Notes under the pieces: model-generated
Seen by the model: only the letters and a program-made list of their open reading frames with translations
Told to the model about the DNA's origin: nothing
Databases searched by the model: none
In this document: piece after piece, positions 14,347 through 22,032 of the stretch
How positions within the stretch are numbered: the first letter of the stretch is position 1
Layout: every line of letters begins with the position of its first letter
Assembly: GCA_026002045.1 (NCBI GenBank)
Contig: BOAV01000019.1
Coordinates: forward strand, 1 to 34,924
DNA: 34,924 nucleotides
Reading direction: 5' to 3'
DNA from: Spirochaetia bacterium
GTDB lineage: Bacteria; Spirochaetota; Spirochaetia; Treponematales; Breznakiellaceae
Translations under genes and position numbers: made by a program

Positions 14347-14369
14347 AGAAATCATAGCTATCTTGTCAA
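14340..14369 (-). promoter_or_regulatory. Near-consensus promoter for the 59-aa gene
   Basis: On the minus strand TTGACA (plus 14364-14369) and TATAAT (plus 14340-14345) are separated by 18 bases. The predicted start at about 14333 gives a short 5' leader of about 29 bases ahead of the ATG. Confidence 0.75.
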
Positions 14370-14428
14370 TGCCTAAACTTGCTATGGGGGGCTTTTTATG
14401 GTAATTTTTATATTATGGAAGGGGATTC

Positions 14429-14794
14429 ATGGCGGTTTCTTCAGTCGGCGCCCGGTTAAAAACGCTCAGAAAGACCCTTGGGATAAATCAAAGGGATTTT
14501 TGCAGGGGTATCTATATCAGTCAAGGCTATTATGCCCAAATGGAGAGTGAAACAAGGGAGATGAACAGCCGCATCATTGAGTTGATTTCCGCCAAATACA
14601 ATGTGAATAAGGAATGGCTCAAAACAGGTAAGGGGGAAATGTTCGGCGGGGAGCCCCCTGACACAGACCTGAACCAGCTTATCGGGATATACCAGGAACT
14701 GGACCCGCTTTTCAGGGAATACATATCATTACAGATAAAACAGCTTTTGGCGGTCCAAAAGAAAGGCAAGGCCGGGGGCCGCTCAAGCCCCTAA
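14429..14794 (+). CDS. XRE-family helix-turn-helix regulator
   Basis: A 121-residue DNA-binding protein. Residues about 6-60 form a Cro/C1-type HTH (GARLKTLRKTLGINQRDFCRGIYISQGYYAQMESETREM), followed by INxKYNVNxEWLKTGKGEMF, a common extension in this family. The C-terminal 50 residues are helical and may dimerise (DLNQLIGIYQELDPLFREYISLQIKQLL). GAAGGGG precedes the ATG. It is divergent from the 59-aa gene across about 125 bases that hold a promoter and an 8-bp inverted repeat, so autoregulation and control of the neighbour are likely. It could be a phage-derived or toxin-antitoxin repressor. Confidence 0.82.
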   Translation: MAVSSVGARLKTLRKTLGINQRDFCRGIYISQGYYAQMESETREMNSRIIELISAKYNVNKEWLKTGKGEMFGGEPPDTDLNQLIGIYQELDPLFREYISLQIKQLLAVQKKGKAGGRSSP

Positions 14795-14813
14795 ACCCCG
14801 GACAGGATGCCGG

Positions 14814-15791
14814 TTATTTAATAACCGCGGACACCCCCGAGCGGCTAAAATCCATGCGGAACTCGGGGAGCAGGGGGATGCCGGTACTGATCAGGGCTTC
14901 CCCGGTGAAACGGTAGGGAACCTGTCCCTGGGCTATCACCTGATCCAGAAGCCCCCGCTGCATACCGATGAAATTGGTCACCAGGAAGAGCCGGGTTTCC
15001 GCGGAGTCCCGGGCGGGGATCTCAAGTACATTCCGTTCTTTTCCTCCCGCCCAGAAACGGCCGGTGCCGTAGAGTTCATATCCAAAGGCCGCAAGGTCCA
15101 CGGGAAAGGGGTTGGGGTTGTCCACCCGGAGATCCACCCGGAACCGGGTGTTGATCAGATCCCCCTGCATGATGGCGATGGAGGTGACGGTAAACTCAGG
15201 TTCCTGTATCCGGGGAAAGGCCGCAGCGGCGCGGAGTTCCGTTTCGGAATTTCCTGCGGAAAGAGATACCTGCAGATTGGCGCTGTATTCATCAAAATTA
15301 TTTGAATTGGCGCGGGGGGTATTGATTGGGGCGGGCAAATCCAGATCCAGTTTGAGGATAAGGGTCCGGGCCGCTTCGCCGGGAATCTCCAGCCGGGCGC
15401 CCCGGGCGGGCCTCCCGTCCGTGACAGAAGCCCCCTGGGGAATGGCGGTCAGAACTGCCGCAGCAGGTTGAACGCCGTTGAGCCGGACTTCCCAGCCCGT
15501 TACTTCGGCGGGCACTGCGGCGGAGCCGGGGTTTTCTGTGGAAAGGGTGTAGAACAGGGACACCTGGCCCACGTTTTTCGCCTCGATCCGGTCAAAGGTC
15601 AATGCGAATTTAGGGTCCCCAATGGGCGCCTGCGGAGGAGGAAGCGGCGCCGGCGCTGCGGCCGGTACGTATTCAGGCTCAGGCATAGGCTCAGGAGCAG
15701 ACACAACCGGGGCGGGCGCCGGAGTTTTACAGGCAGCGCACAACCCAAGCAGAAGAAGGCCGGTAATAAATTTTTGGCAGAACTTGCTCAT
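14814..15791 (-). CDS. LEA type 2 (WHy-like) domain lipoprotein
   Basis: A 325-residue lipoprotein with lipobox LCAAC (Cys 21) and a Pro/Ala/Glu-rich spacer (22-56). Two LEA14-like beta-sandwich units follow, about 60-165 (FALTFDRIEAKNVGQVSLFYTLSTENPG) and about 193-310 (FTVTSIAIMQGDLINTRFRVDLRVDNPNPFPVDLA...YELYGTGRFW). The NPNPFPV motif is the hallmark of LEA_2 domains. Such periplasmic proteins are linked to envelope stress, but no function is shown here. The ATG has GGAAG only one base upstream, so it lacks a good Shine-Dalgarno sequence. It is convergent with the XRE gene and divergent from the beta-propeller lipoprotein. Confidence 0.78.
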   Translation of the reverse strand: MSKFCQKFITGLLLLGLCAACKTPAPAPVVSAPEPMPEPEYVPAAAPAPLPPPQAPIGDPKFALTFDRIEAKNVGQVSLFYTLSTENPGSAAVPAEVTGWEVRLNGVQPAAAVLTAIPQGASVTDGRPARGARLEIPGEAARTLILKLDLDLPAPINTPRANSNNFDEYSANLQVSLSAGNSETELRAAAAFPRIQEPEFTVTSIAIMQGDLINTRFRVDLRVDNPNPFPVDLAAFGYELYGTGRFWAGGKERNVLEIPARDSAETRLFLVTNFIGMQRGLLDQVIAQGQVPYRFTGEALISTGIPLLPEFRMDFSRSGVSAVIK

Positions 15792-15861
15792 ACTTCCAAT
15801 ATCGGCACTTTGGGGGATTAATATACTGCCGGCCCTGGTTCTGGCGAAAAAATCCCATCCC

Positions 15862-15877
15862 TGTTACAGTATTTCCT
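15862..15877 (+). promoter_or_regulatory. Extended -10 promoter directly before the beta-propeller gene
   Basis: TACAGT at 15865-15870 with TG at 15862-15863 forms an extended -10. The GTG start codon at 15878 follows after seven bases, so the transcript is predicted to start at about 15877. No Shine-Dalgarno sequence is visible. Confidence 0.45.
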
Positions 15878-17260
15878 GTGGTAAAATTTTTCACGGCGGC
15901 ATCCGCATTACCGCTCATGCTGCTGATAGTTCTGCTTCCCGCCTGTCATGCCCCCCGGTCCGGTGAAGAAGCGGCCGGAAAAACGGCGGAAAATTTGACA
16001 GAGCCCCGGTATGAAGCTCTGCCCCCGCCGATAGAGCCGCCCCCCGCAGAACCGGCTTTCCCCTATCCCATTGCCCTCAAGGCCGCCCCTGCGGAAATCG
16101 AAGTGTTTCTTAATGGAACGGTTCTTACGGGGAAGGACGCGGGCGGGGGGATAAAAAACTTCCTTATTGAAACAGGGCCGGGTATGCTGCGGTTCAGCGC
16201 GCCGGATTACGAGGCTCAGGAATTTTTCACCCATCAGATACCCGGAATGCTTAAGGACAAACAGCTCCAAATCAAACTGGAAAAAGAAGGGGGCTTTCTG
16301 GACCTCATTCGGGAAATCCCCACGGGGCGCCAGCCCAAGAGCGCCTATTTTTCCCCCACAGGGGATCGGATATTTGTGCCCCTCCTCGACGAAAGCGGGG
16401 TGGATGTGTTCAGGTTTTCTGCGGCAGAGGAGACCGCTCCGGCAATCAGCTTTGAAAGGCGGCTCACGGTTCCCGAAAGTAACGCACGGGGCTTTGTGGA
16501 AGCCATGATCGACGAGGGCCGCCGGGAAGTATGGGTATCTAATATGGAAGAAAACCGGGTCCACATCTTTGACCTGGATACCCTTCTCTATAAAACCCAT
16601 GCGGACACGGGCGGCGTCATGCCCAAGGTGATCGTCCAGAGCCCCGGCGGAGAAATCACCGCGGTATCGAATTGGCTTTCCCAAAATATCAGCATCTTCG
16701 ATTCTGAAACCAGGGAACTTCTCTATAAAATTGCCGCAGGGGGCACACCCCGGGGCATGGCCTTTTCCCCGGACGGCAGCCTGCTCTACACCGCCATCTT
16801 TAACGCGCCCCTGATCCGGGTGATCGACATATCCCAAAAGAAGGTTGCTAAATCCTTCAGCCTCTACGAGGGGGATGGGGCGGCCCGGCATGTGATTTAT
16901 CATGAAGGGAAACTCTTTGTGTCCGACATGGCCCGGGGGAATGTCTGCATCCTGGACGCCGCCACGGGGAAGCTTTTGCAGAGCCGGCGGATTGGGCCGA
17001 ACATCAACACCATCATCCTCTCCCCCGACGGGAAACGGATCTTCGCCTCATCCCGGGGGCGGAACAACCCCGCGGACTATACCCTGCCGGGGCCGGAATT
17101 CGGCGCGGTCTATGCGCTTTCCGCGGCGGACCTTTCCACGGAAGAAAAGGTCTGGGGACGGAACCAGCCCACGGGGCTCGCGGTGTCCCCAGACGGCGGC
17201 TATCTGGTTTTTACCGATTTTCTGGACGCAAATATGGAAATATACCGGATAAAGAATTAA
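15878..17260 (+). CDS. YncE-like beta-propeller lipoprotein
   Basis: A 460-residue exported protein. The N-terminus is a lipoprotein signal with LLPAC (lipidated Cys near residue 24). Residues about 55-135 form a small beta domain (PEGA-like: EIEVFLNGTVLTG...). The remainder is a YVTN/YncE-type propeller with repeated blades such as PTGRQPKSAYFSPTGDRIFV, GGTPRGMAFSPDGSLLYTA, NINTIILSPDGKRIFAS and QPTGLAVSPDGGYLVF. Propellers of this kind usually serve as binding scaffolds; the ligand is unknown. The GTG start is chosen because it yields a complete signal peptide and sits just after a -10 box. The next gene, pepF, begins 56 bases later from its own promoter. Confidence 0.8.
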   Translation: MVKFFTAASALPLMLLIVLLPACHAPRSGEEAAGKTAENLTEPRYEALPPPIEPPPAEPAFPYPIALKAAPAEIEVFLNGTVLTGKDAGGGIKNFLIETGPGMLRFSAPDYEAQEFFTHQIPGMLKDKQLQIKLEKEGGFLDLIREIPTGRQPKSAYFSPTGDRIFVPLLDESGVDVFRFSAAEETAPAISFERRLTVPESNARGFVEAMIDEGRREVWVSNMEENRVHIFDLDTLLYKTHADTGGVMPKVIVQSPGGEITAVSNWLSQNISIFDSETRELLYKIAAGGTPRGMAFSPDGSLLYTAIFNAPLIRVIDISQKKVAKSFSLYEGDGAARHVIYHEGKLFVSDMARGNVCILDAATGKLLQSRRIGPNINTIILSPDGKRIFASSRGRNNPADYTLPGPEFGAVYALSAADLSTEEKVWGRNQPTGLAVSPDGGYLVFTDFLDANMEIYRIKN

Positions 17261-17285
17261 CGTGGATAAAATTTTATGTTATAAT
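17257..17285 (+). promoter_or_regulatory. pepF promoter
   Basis: TTAACG at 17257-17262, a 17-base spacer, and TATAAT at 17280-17285 extended by TG at 17277-17278. The -35 overlaps the stop codon of the upstream gene. The predicted start near 17292 gives a leader of about 25 bases containing GGAG at 17307-17310. Confidence 0.7.
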
Positions 17286-17316
17286 TTTTAAAAATTTTTC
17301 CTTATAGGAGATTATC

Positions 17317-19113
17317 ATGGCTGATGGAAAAATACCGGAACGTGCGGAAGTAAGGCTAGAAAACACCTGGGACCTTTCAAAATTGTTTGCAGATGACGGG
17401 GCCTGGAATGCGGCCCTTGCGGAATATGAAAAGCTGGCGGAAAAAATTCCCGCCTACCGGGGCACCCTGGGAAAGTCTGCGGAAAGCCTTGCGGATTACC
17501 TCGATTTCAACAAGGAATTCTCTCTCCTTGAGGAGCGGCTTAACTATTACAGCGATTTACGGCAGACCGAGGACGAGGGCTCCGGCGCGGCCCGGACCAT
17601 GACCGGCAAATTCATGATGGCCGCTTCAAAGGCCCAGGCGGAGGCGTCCTGGTCTGCGCCGGAAATTCAGGCCATCCCCGACACGGTTATGGAGACATTC
17701 CTTAAACATCCCCGGCTCGCGGAATACAAGATCTACCTGAAAAAGCTCCTCCGCTATAAGCTGCATATTTTAAGTGACAGGGAAGAACGGATCATCGCCC
17801 TCCACGCCGAAGGCGAGGGGACCGCGCAGGAAACCTTTTCGGTGCTCACCAACGTGGACCTGAATTTCGGTTCCATCGACACCCCTGAAGGCCCGCGTCC
17901 CCTGTCCCAGTCAACCTGGTCGGTCTTTATGGAGAACCCTGACCGGGAACTGCGCCGAAAAGCATATACCACTTTTTACGGACACTTTGAGGCACATAAG
18001 ACCACTCTGGCAAGCCTTTACAGCGGTTCCGTCAAAAACGATGTGATCAAGGCCCGCATCCGGGGCTTCGGCTCCGCGCGGCAGGCGGCGCTTTTTCCCG
18101 ACAAGGTGGACGAATCGGTCTACGATAACCTGGTCGCCGCAATCGGCAATAACCTCGGTTTCCTGCACCGTTACTACGCCCTGCGGAAAAAGGCCCTCAA
18201 GCTGGACGAGCTCCGCCATTACGATGTGTATGCGCCCATCGTACAAAAAGCGGCAAAGCGGACCACTTGGAACGAAGCGGTGGACCTCATCTCCGCAGCC
18301 CTTGCGCCATTGGGTGACGAATATGTTTCCACCATCCGCGCCGGGCTCCTGGGCCGCTGGGCGGATCGTTACGAAAACAAGGGCAAGCGTTCCGGGGCCT
18401 TCTCCGCCGGCAGCTACACCGCGGACCCCTACATCCTTATGAACTACAAGGAAGACAGCATCCGGGACGTGTTCACCCTGGCCCACGAGGGGGGCCATTC
18501 CATGCACTCCTGGTACTCGGCGAAATCGAATCCCTTCATGCACTACGGCTATACGATCTTTGAAGCGGAAGTCGCCAGCACTTTTAATGAGGAACTCCTC
18601 TTCCGTCATCTTATTAAAACCGCCGATTCCCCGGAACTGAAATTGTATCTGGTGAACAAACGCTCCGATGACTTATTGGCAACACTCTACCGGCAGACCA
18701 TGTTCGCGGAATTTGAAAAAATCTCCCACGAGTTGGAAGAAAGCGGATCGCCCCTCACCGTAGAGGTACTGCGGGGCGCATACCGCAAATTGCTGGAAAA
18801 ATACTTCGGTCCCGACATGGTCCTGGAACCCGCAAGCGATCTTGAGGGCCTCCGCATCCCCCACTTCTACCGGGCCTTCTACGTGTACAAATACTCCACC
18901 GGAGTTTCCGCCGCCCTGGCTCTGGCGGAACGGGTCCTTTCAGGCGGCGCAAAGGAACGTGAAGATTACTTCGCCTTCCTCAAATCCGGGGGTTCCCGTT
19001 TCCCCATCGAATCCCTCAAAGTCGCGGGGGTGGACATGTCTTCCCCCGCGCCGGTGGAAGCGGCCTGCAAAATTTTTGGGAAGCTGGTGACGGAACTGGA
19101 GGGGCTGATCTGA
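17317..19113 (+). CDS. pepF: Oligoendopeptidase F (M3 metallopeptidase)
   Basis: A 598-residue cytoplasmic zinc peptidase that degrades peptides of roughly 7-17 residues. The zinc motif HEGGH is at 390-394 within TLAHEGGHSMHSWYS, and the third ligand region is YTIFEAEVASTFNE. The long helical N-terminal half (residues 10-300) and the C-terminal FYVYKYSTGVSAALALAERV segment match the PepF/M3B group in order and length. TATAGGAG precedes the ATG by six bases. The downstream Rpn-type gene is 74 bases away with its own ribosome-binding site, so it may or may not be co-transcribed. Confidence 0.95.
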   Translation: MADGKIPERAEVRLENTWDLSKLFADDGAWNAALAEYEKLAEKIPAYRGTLGKSAESLADYLDFNKEFSLLEERLNYYSDLRQTEDEGSGAARTMTGKFMMAASKAQAEASWSAPEIQAIPDTVMETFLKHPRLAEYKIYLKKLLRYKLHILSDREERIIALHAEGEGTAQETFSVLTNVDLNFGSIDTPEGPRPLSQSTWSVFMENPDRELRRKAYTTFYGHFEAHKTTLASLYSGSVKNDVIKARIRGFGSARQAALFPDKVDESVYDNLVAAIGNNLGFLHRYYALRKKALKLDELRHYDVYAPIVQKAAKRTTWNEAVDLISAALAPLGDEYVSTIRAGLLGRWADRYENKGKRSGAFSAGSYTADPYILMNYKEDSIRDVFTLAHEGGHSMHSWYSAKSNPFMHYGYTIFEAEVASTFNEELLFRHLIKTADSPELKLYLVNKRSDDLLATLYRQTMFAEFEKISHELEESGSPLTVEVLRGAYRKLLEKYFGPDMVLEPASDLEGLRIPHFYRAFYVYKYSTGVSAALALAERVLSGGAKEREDYFAFLKSGGSRFPIESLKVAGVDMSSPAPVEAACKIFGKLVTELEGLI

Positions 19114-19187
19114 GTTCCTCTTCATCTGCGCTGTTCCAAAATAAGCGGTACATTGATTTTTTGGATATTTTGGGGTAAGGTGTATTT

Positions 19188-20036
19188 ATGGGTGTTAATA
19201 GCAAGTACAAGGACAGCCTGTTTTCCTGGCTTTTCAGTGATCCCGACACCCTGCGGGAGCTATATGGCGCCATCGAAGGCATCCCGGTGGACCCGGCGCT
19301 TCCCGTCACCATCAATACCCTGGAAGATGTGCTCTATATGGACCGGATGAACGACATATCCTTCGAGATTGCCGGTAAACTGGTCGTGCTCATTGAACAC
19401 CAGTCCACCATCAACCCCAATATGGCGCTCCGGCTGCTCATATATGTCGCACGGATATACGAAAAAATTATCGGCAGCAAAAAAATATACAGCGTGAAAA
19501 AGCTCCTCATACCCCGGAGCGAATTTATTGTCCTCTATAACGGCAGGGACCCATACCCCGATGAAGGCATCCTTAAGCTTTCGGATTCTTTTGAAGACGC
19601 CGCATCTCTGGGGCTGATTAAAGATAATCCCCCGGTACTGGAATTAACGGTCAAGGTATATAATATAAACGAAGGCCGTAACGAGGCCATGGCCCGTGGC
19701 TGCCAACGGCTGTTTTGGTACAGCGCCTTCGTTGCCAGGGCCCGTGAGTTCGAAAAAACCGCTCCCGACAAAGAAACTGCCATGAAAATGACCATAAACT
19801 ACTGCATCAAACACGATATCATGAAAGAAATTTTAGAGGTGAACGCTTCGGAGGTTGTAAATATGCTATTGACCGAATGGAATTGGGACGATGCGTTGGC
19901 GGTCCGTTGGGAAGAAGGCCGGGAAGAAGGCGAGAAGAAGGGCCAAATCAGGGTTCTGGAACTGGTAAAGCAGGGATACACCGCAGAACAGATTGAAGAA
20001 AAATTGTCCCTTAAAACAGAAACCGCCGGCAAATAA
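19188..20036 (+). CDS. Rpn-family PD-(D/E)XK nuclease / putative transposase
   Basis: A 282-residue protein of the recombination-promoting nuclease group. The nuclease core is seen in MNDISFEIAGKLVVLIEHQS (about 54-73: D, then E-x-Q), followed by MALRLLIYVARIYEKI, and the family-typical EFIVLYNG and LELTVKVYNIN strands. The C-terminus has the EEGREEGEKKGQI repeat and a short helical tail (VKQGYTAEQIEEKL). Rpn proteins promote RecA-independent recombination and are often multicopy in spirochetes. No terminal inverted repeats or target duplication were found around it, so mobility is not shown. TAAGGTG lies five bases before the ATG. Confidence 0.82.
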   Translation: MGVNSKYKDSLFSWLFSDPDTLRELYGAIEGIPVDPALPVTINTLEDVLYMDRMNDISFEIAGKLVVLIEHQSTINPNMALRLLIYVARIYEKIIGSKKIYSVKKLLIPRSEFIVLYNGRDPYPDEGILKLSDSFEDAASLGLIKDNPPVLELTVKVYNINEGRNEAMARGCQRLFWYSAFVARAREFEKTAPDKETAMKMTINYCIKHDIMKEILEVNASEVVNMLLTEWNWDDALAVRWEEGREEGEKKGQIRVLELVKQGYTAEQIEEKLSLKTETAGK

Positions 20037-20052
20037 ATGCCGTTAACCGGCC

Positions 20053-20370
20053 TCACGGGGCATTGTCATGCTCAATTTTGAAAGAAATGCGGCATTGGTC
20101 ATTAATCCTGAGGGAATATTGCCCGGTCTGATCCCCTTCCAGTTTAATGGCCGGAGCCAGGAGCTGGTAGGCTTCCACTTTGAGGGCGCCGGCCAGTTTA
20201 ACGATGGACTTATCGCTTACCCACATCCGGCAGCCTTCGATGTCGTTGATGGTTTGGGAAGAAAGTTCCGCGGCCATGGCCAGCTTTTCCTGTGATATGC
20301 CCAGGGCCCGCCGCCGGTCCTTGATATTGGCTGAAAGGATTTCCCGTAGCTTTTCCGGGCTGGAACTCAT
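20053..20370 (-). CDS. XRE regulator with a HigB-toxin-like C-terminal fragment
   Basis: A 105-residue protein. Residues about 8-65 are an XRE helix-turn-helix (NIKDRRRALGISQEKLAMAAELS...INDIEGCRMWVSDKSIVKLAGAL). The tail from 77 to 100, with GDQTGQYSLRINDQCRISF, closely resembles the conserved strand of HigB toxins (GDRKGQYSIRINDQWRICF in the family), ending before the usual EIVDYH-like terminus. HTH antitoxin and toxin fragment are therefore fused, in the opposite order to a normal higB-higA locus. The toxin part lacks most of the fold and is unlikely to be active. Only a weak GGGGA precedes the ATG. A MITE-like inverted repeat lies 30 bases upstream. The fusion reading is inference from motif similarity. 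Confidence 0.68.
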   Translation of the reverse strand: MSSSPEKLREILSANIKDRRRALGISQEKLAMAAELSSQTINDIEGCRMWVSDKSIVKLAGALKVEAYQLLAPAIKLEGDQTGQYSLRINDQCRISFKIEHDNAP

Positions 20371-20399
20371 GTTTTCCCCGGGCTTATTGAAGAATTTTT

Positions 20400-20480
20400 A
20401 ACCGCAAAGGCGAAGAAGGCGCAGAAGGGAATAGCCCATGTCGTTTTCCTTCCTTCTGTGCCTTTGTCGCCTTTGCGGTT
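20400..20480. repeat. MITE-like 29-bp inverted repeat
   Basis: Arms at 20400-20428 and 20452-20480 match at 26 of 29 positions around a 23-base loop. The arms are built from short CGCAAAGG- and GCAGAAGG-type units, a composition seen in dispersed palindromic repeats of many bacteria. Eight T residues follow on the plus strand after a few bases, so it could also terminate transcription. It fills much of the gap between the HTH-HigB gene and the next regulator. No terminal duplication is evident. Confidence 0.65.
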
Positions 20481-20581
20481 GTTCTTTTTTTCTGAAATAT
20501 CGCAGTTCTGAATAAATTTGGCAGTGAGAAAAAGTAAATGCAGGAACCCTGGAAGCGGTAGCGATTCCTTAAACAATCCCC

Positions 20582-20593
20582 TATAATCCTTCC
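20582..20593 (+). promoter_or_regulatory. -10 box abutting the HTH-PBP regulator gene
   Basis: A consensus TATAAT at 20582-20587 ends six bases before the ATG at 20594, predicting a transcript that starts at or next to the start codon. No Shine-Dalgarno sequence and only a poor -35 were found. Confidence 0.5.
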
Positions 20594-21562
20594 ATGGAAT
20601 CAACCCTGCTTACCGCCGATGATGTGGCGCAGCAGCTGCGGATAAAAAAATACACCGTGTACGAGCTCATCAAACGGGGGGAACTCCCTTCCTCAAAGGT
20701 GGGCAAGCAGGTCCGCTTTTCCCAGGAAGATATCAGGCGTTACCTTGAGGCCAACAAAACCGGCCCCCTGTCCCGCAAATCCGCCGCGGATGCGCCTTTA
20801 TATATGGATGAATCCCGTCAGCCTGAAATTCCTTTGCCCCAAGCAGTCTTGGCCCAAGCGGCGTCAGCCGCCGTGATCATCAGCGGACAGGACCGCTGCC
20901 TGGATCTGCTGGTAAGCCGGATTGCCGAGGCCGGGGCCGTCCCCCTCCGCTCCTATGTGGGCTGTTATAACGGACTCTATGCCCTCTACCACGGCAGGGT
21001 GACCATGGCGGCCTCCCACCTCTGGGACGGGGAGACCGATACCTACAACTACCCTTTTATCCGCCGCCTTTTGCCGGGGCTGCCCGTGGGGGTCCTCCGT
21101 CTGGCGGGGCGGATGCAGGGTTTTTACGTCAAAAAGGGGAATCCCCTCAATATTAAAGACTGGAAAGACCTGGCCCGGCCCGATGTTGCCATGGTCAACC
21201 GGGAACGGGGCTGCGGCACCCGGATTTTGCTGGATCAGAAGCTCCGCCGGGCCGGTCTTAAGCCCCAGGACATCCGGGGCTATGGCCGGGAATCCACTTC
21301 CCACATGGCCTGCGCCGCTACGGTCTCCCGGGGCGGTGCAGATGCGGGCATCGGCTGTGAAAGGGGGGCGGAAAACGCGGCCGGGGTGGACTTTATCCCC
21401 CTCCAGCTTGAATGGTATGATTTTGTATTCCGCCTTTCAGACCAAGATACCGCCGCGGTACGGAGCCTCACTTCCTATGTTTCTTCGGCGGAATTCAAAC
21501 AGGACCTCCAAATGATGGGGGGTTACGACCTTTCCCAAACCGGCGTCTATGAGGAATTGTAA
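20594..21562 (+). CDS. Regulator with excisionase-type HTH and periplasmic-binding-protein-like domain
   Basis: A 322-residue cytoplasmic protein. Residues 4-54 are an excisionase/MerR-like HTH (LLTADDVAQQLRIKKYTVYELIKRGELPSSKVGKQVRFSQEDI). Residues about 85-310 fit the PBP_like domain (PF12727) found in molybdate or related regulators: ISGQDRCLDLL, GCYNGLYALYHGRVTMAASHLWD, FYVKKGNPLNIKDWKDLARPDVAMVNRERGCGTRILLD, and ADAGIGCERGA. Such proteins sense a small ligand in the cytoplasm and control transport or cofactor genes. The ligand is unknown, and no molybdate transporter or molybdopterin gene lies in the window. Its gene appears to be read from a -10 box directly before the ATG. Confidence 0.8.
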   Translation: MESTLLTADDVAQQLRIKKYTVYELIKRGELPSSKVGKQVRFSQEDIRRYLEANKTGPLSRKSAADAPLYMDESRQPEIPLPQAVLAQAASAAVIISGQDRCLDLLVSRIAEAGAVPLRSYVGCYNGLYALYHGRVTMAASHLWDGETDTYNYPFIRRLLPGLPVGVLRLAGRMQGFYVKKGNPLNIKDWKDLARPDVAMVNRERGCGTRILLDQKLRRAGLKPQDIRGYGRESTSHMACAATVSRGGADAGIGCERGAENAAGVDFIPLQLEWYDFVFRLSDQDTAAVRSLTSYVSSAEFKQDLQMMGGYDLSQTGVYEEL

Positions 21563-21566
21563 AGCC

Positions 21567-21595
21567 TTGAACAAGTTTCCCCCATTTGTTACAGT
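21567..21595 (+). promoter_or_regulatory. Promoter of the secG-ptsN-V-ATPase operon
   Basis: TTGAAC at 21567-21572, a 17-base spacer, and TACAGT at 21590-21595 extended by TG at 21587-21588. The predicted start is near 21602, giving a leader of about 32 bases with GGAG ahead of secG. A second possible -10 (TATTAT) lies just downstream. No further strong promoter was found before the V-ATPase genes. Confidence 0.6.
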
Positions 21596-21633
21596 TATGG
21601 GATATTATAGAGTTTATTAATGGAGTCTGATAA

Positions 21634-22005
21634 ATGGGTGTGCTCAGTATTGTACTGTTGGTGTTTTTTGTTATCACGGCGATTCTGCTGGTGCTGCTGG
21701 TATTGATCCAGAACGAGGAAGGGGACAGTCTGGGGGGGATTTTTGCCGGGGGCAGCTCCTCCGCCTTTGGTTCCCGTTCGGGCAATGTCTTAACCAAGAC
21801 GACCTCCGTATTGGGGGCCCTGTTTCTGGTGCTCAGCCTCAGCCTTGCCATTATTAACCGGACCCCCGGCGATTCCGGGGTTGAATCCGCCGGGCGCAGG
21901 CTGACGACAGACGGGGCCGGAAGCAGCTGGGTTGAAGATGAACTTAATACACAAAGCGGGAACCTTCCTTCTACCGAAACGGAGTCAGAAGGGATTACAG
22001 AATAG
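21634..22005 (+). CDS. secG: Preprotein translocase subunit SecG
   Basis: A 123-residue inner-membrane component of the SecYEG channel. Two membrane helices are evident (about 3-26 and 52-74) flanking the cytoplasmic segment VLIQNEEGDSLGGIFAGGSSSAFGSRSGNVLTKTTSVL, whose pattern is the SecG signature. The C-terminal 45 residues are hydrophilic and longer than in many SecG proteins. GGAG is nine bases before the ATG. It heads the operon, with the EIIA gene 27 bases downstream. Confidence 0.92.
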   Translation: MGVLSIVLLVFFVITAILLVLLVLIQNEEGDSLGGIFAGGSSSAFGSRSGNVLTKTTSVLGALFLVLSLSLAIINRTPGDSGVESAGRRLTTDGAGSSWVEDELNTQSGNLPSTETESEGITE

Positions 22006-22032
22006 GGCCTGGGGCCCAGCGGGAGGTTTGAG

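Noticed and set aside
14811..14827. CGGTTAT/ATAACCG hairpin between the XRE and LEA genes as bidirectional terminator
   Set aside because: It overlaps the LEA gene's stop region and has no T-run on either side.
19188..20036. The Rpn-type gene as part of an intact insertion sequence
   Set aside because: No terminal inverted repeats or flanking target duplication were found around it.
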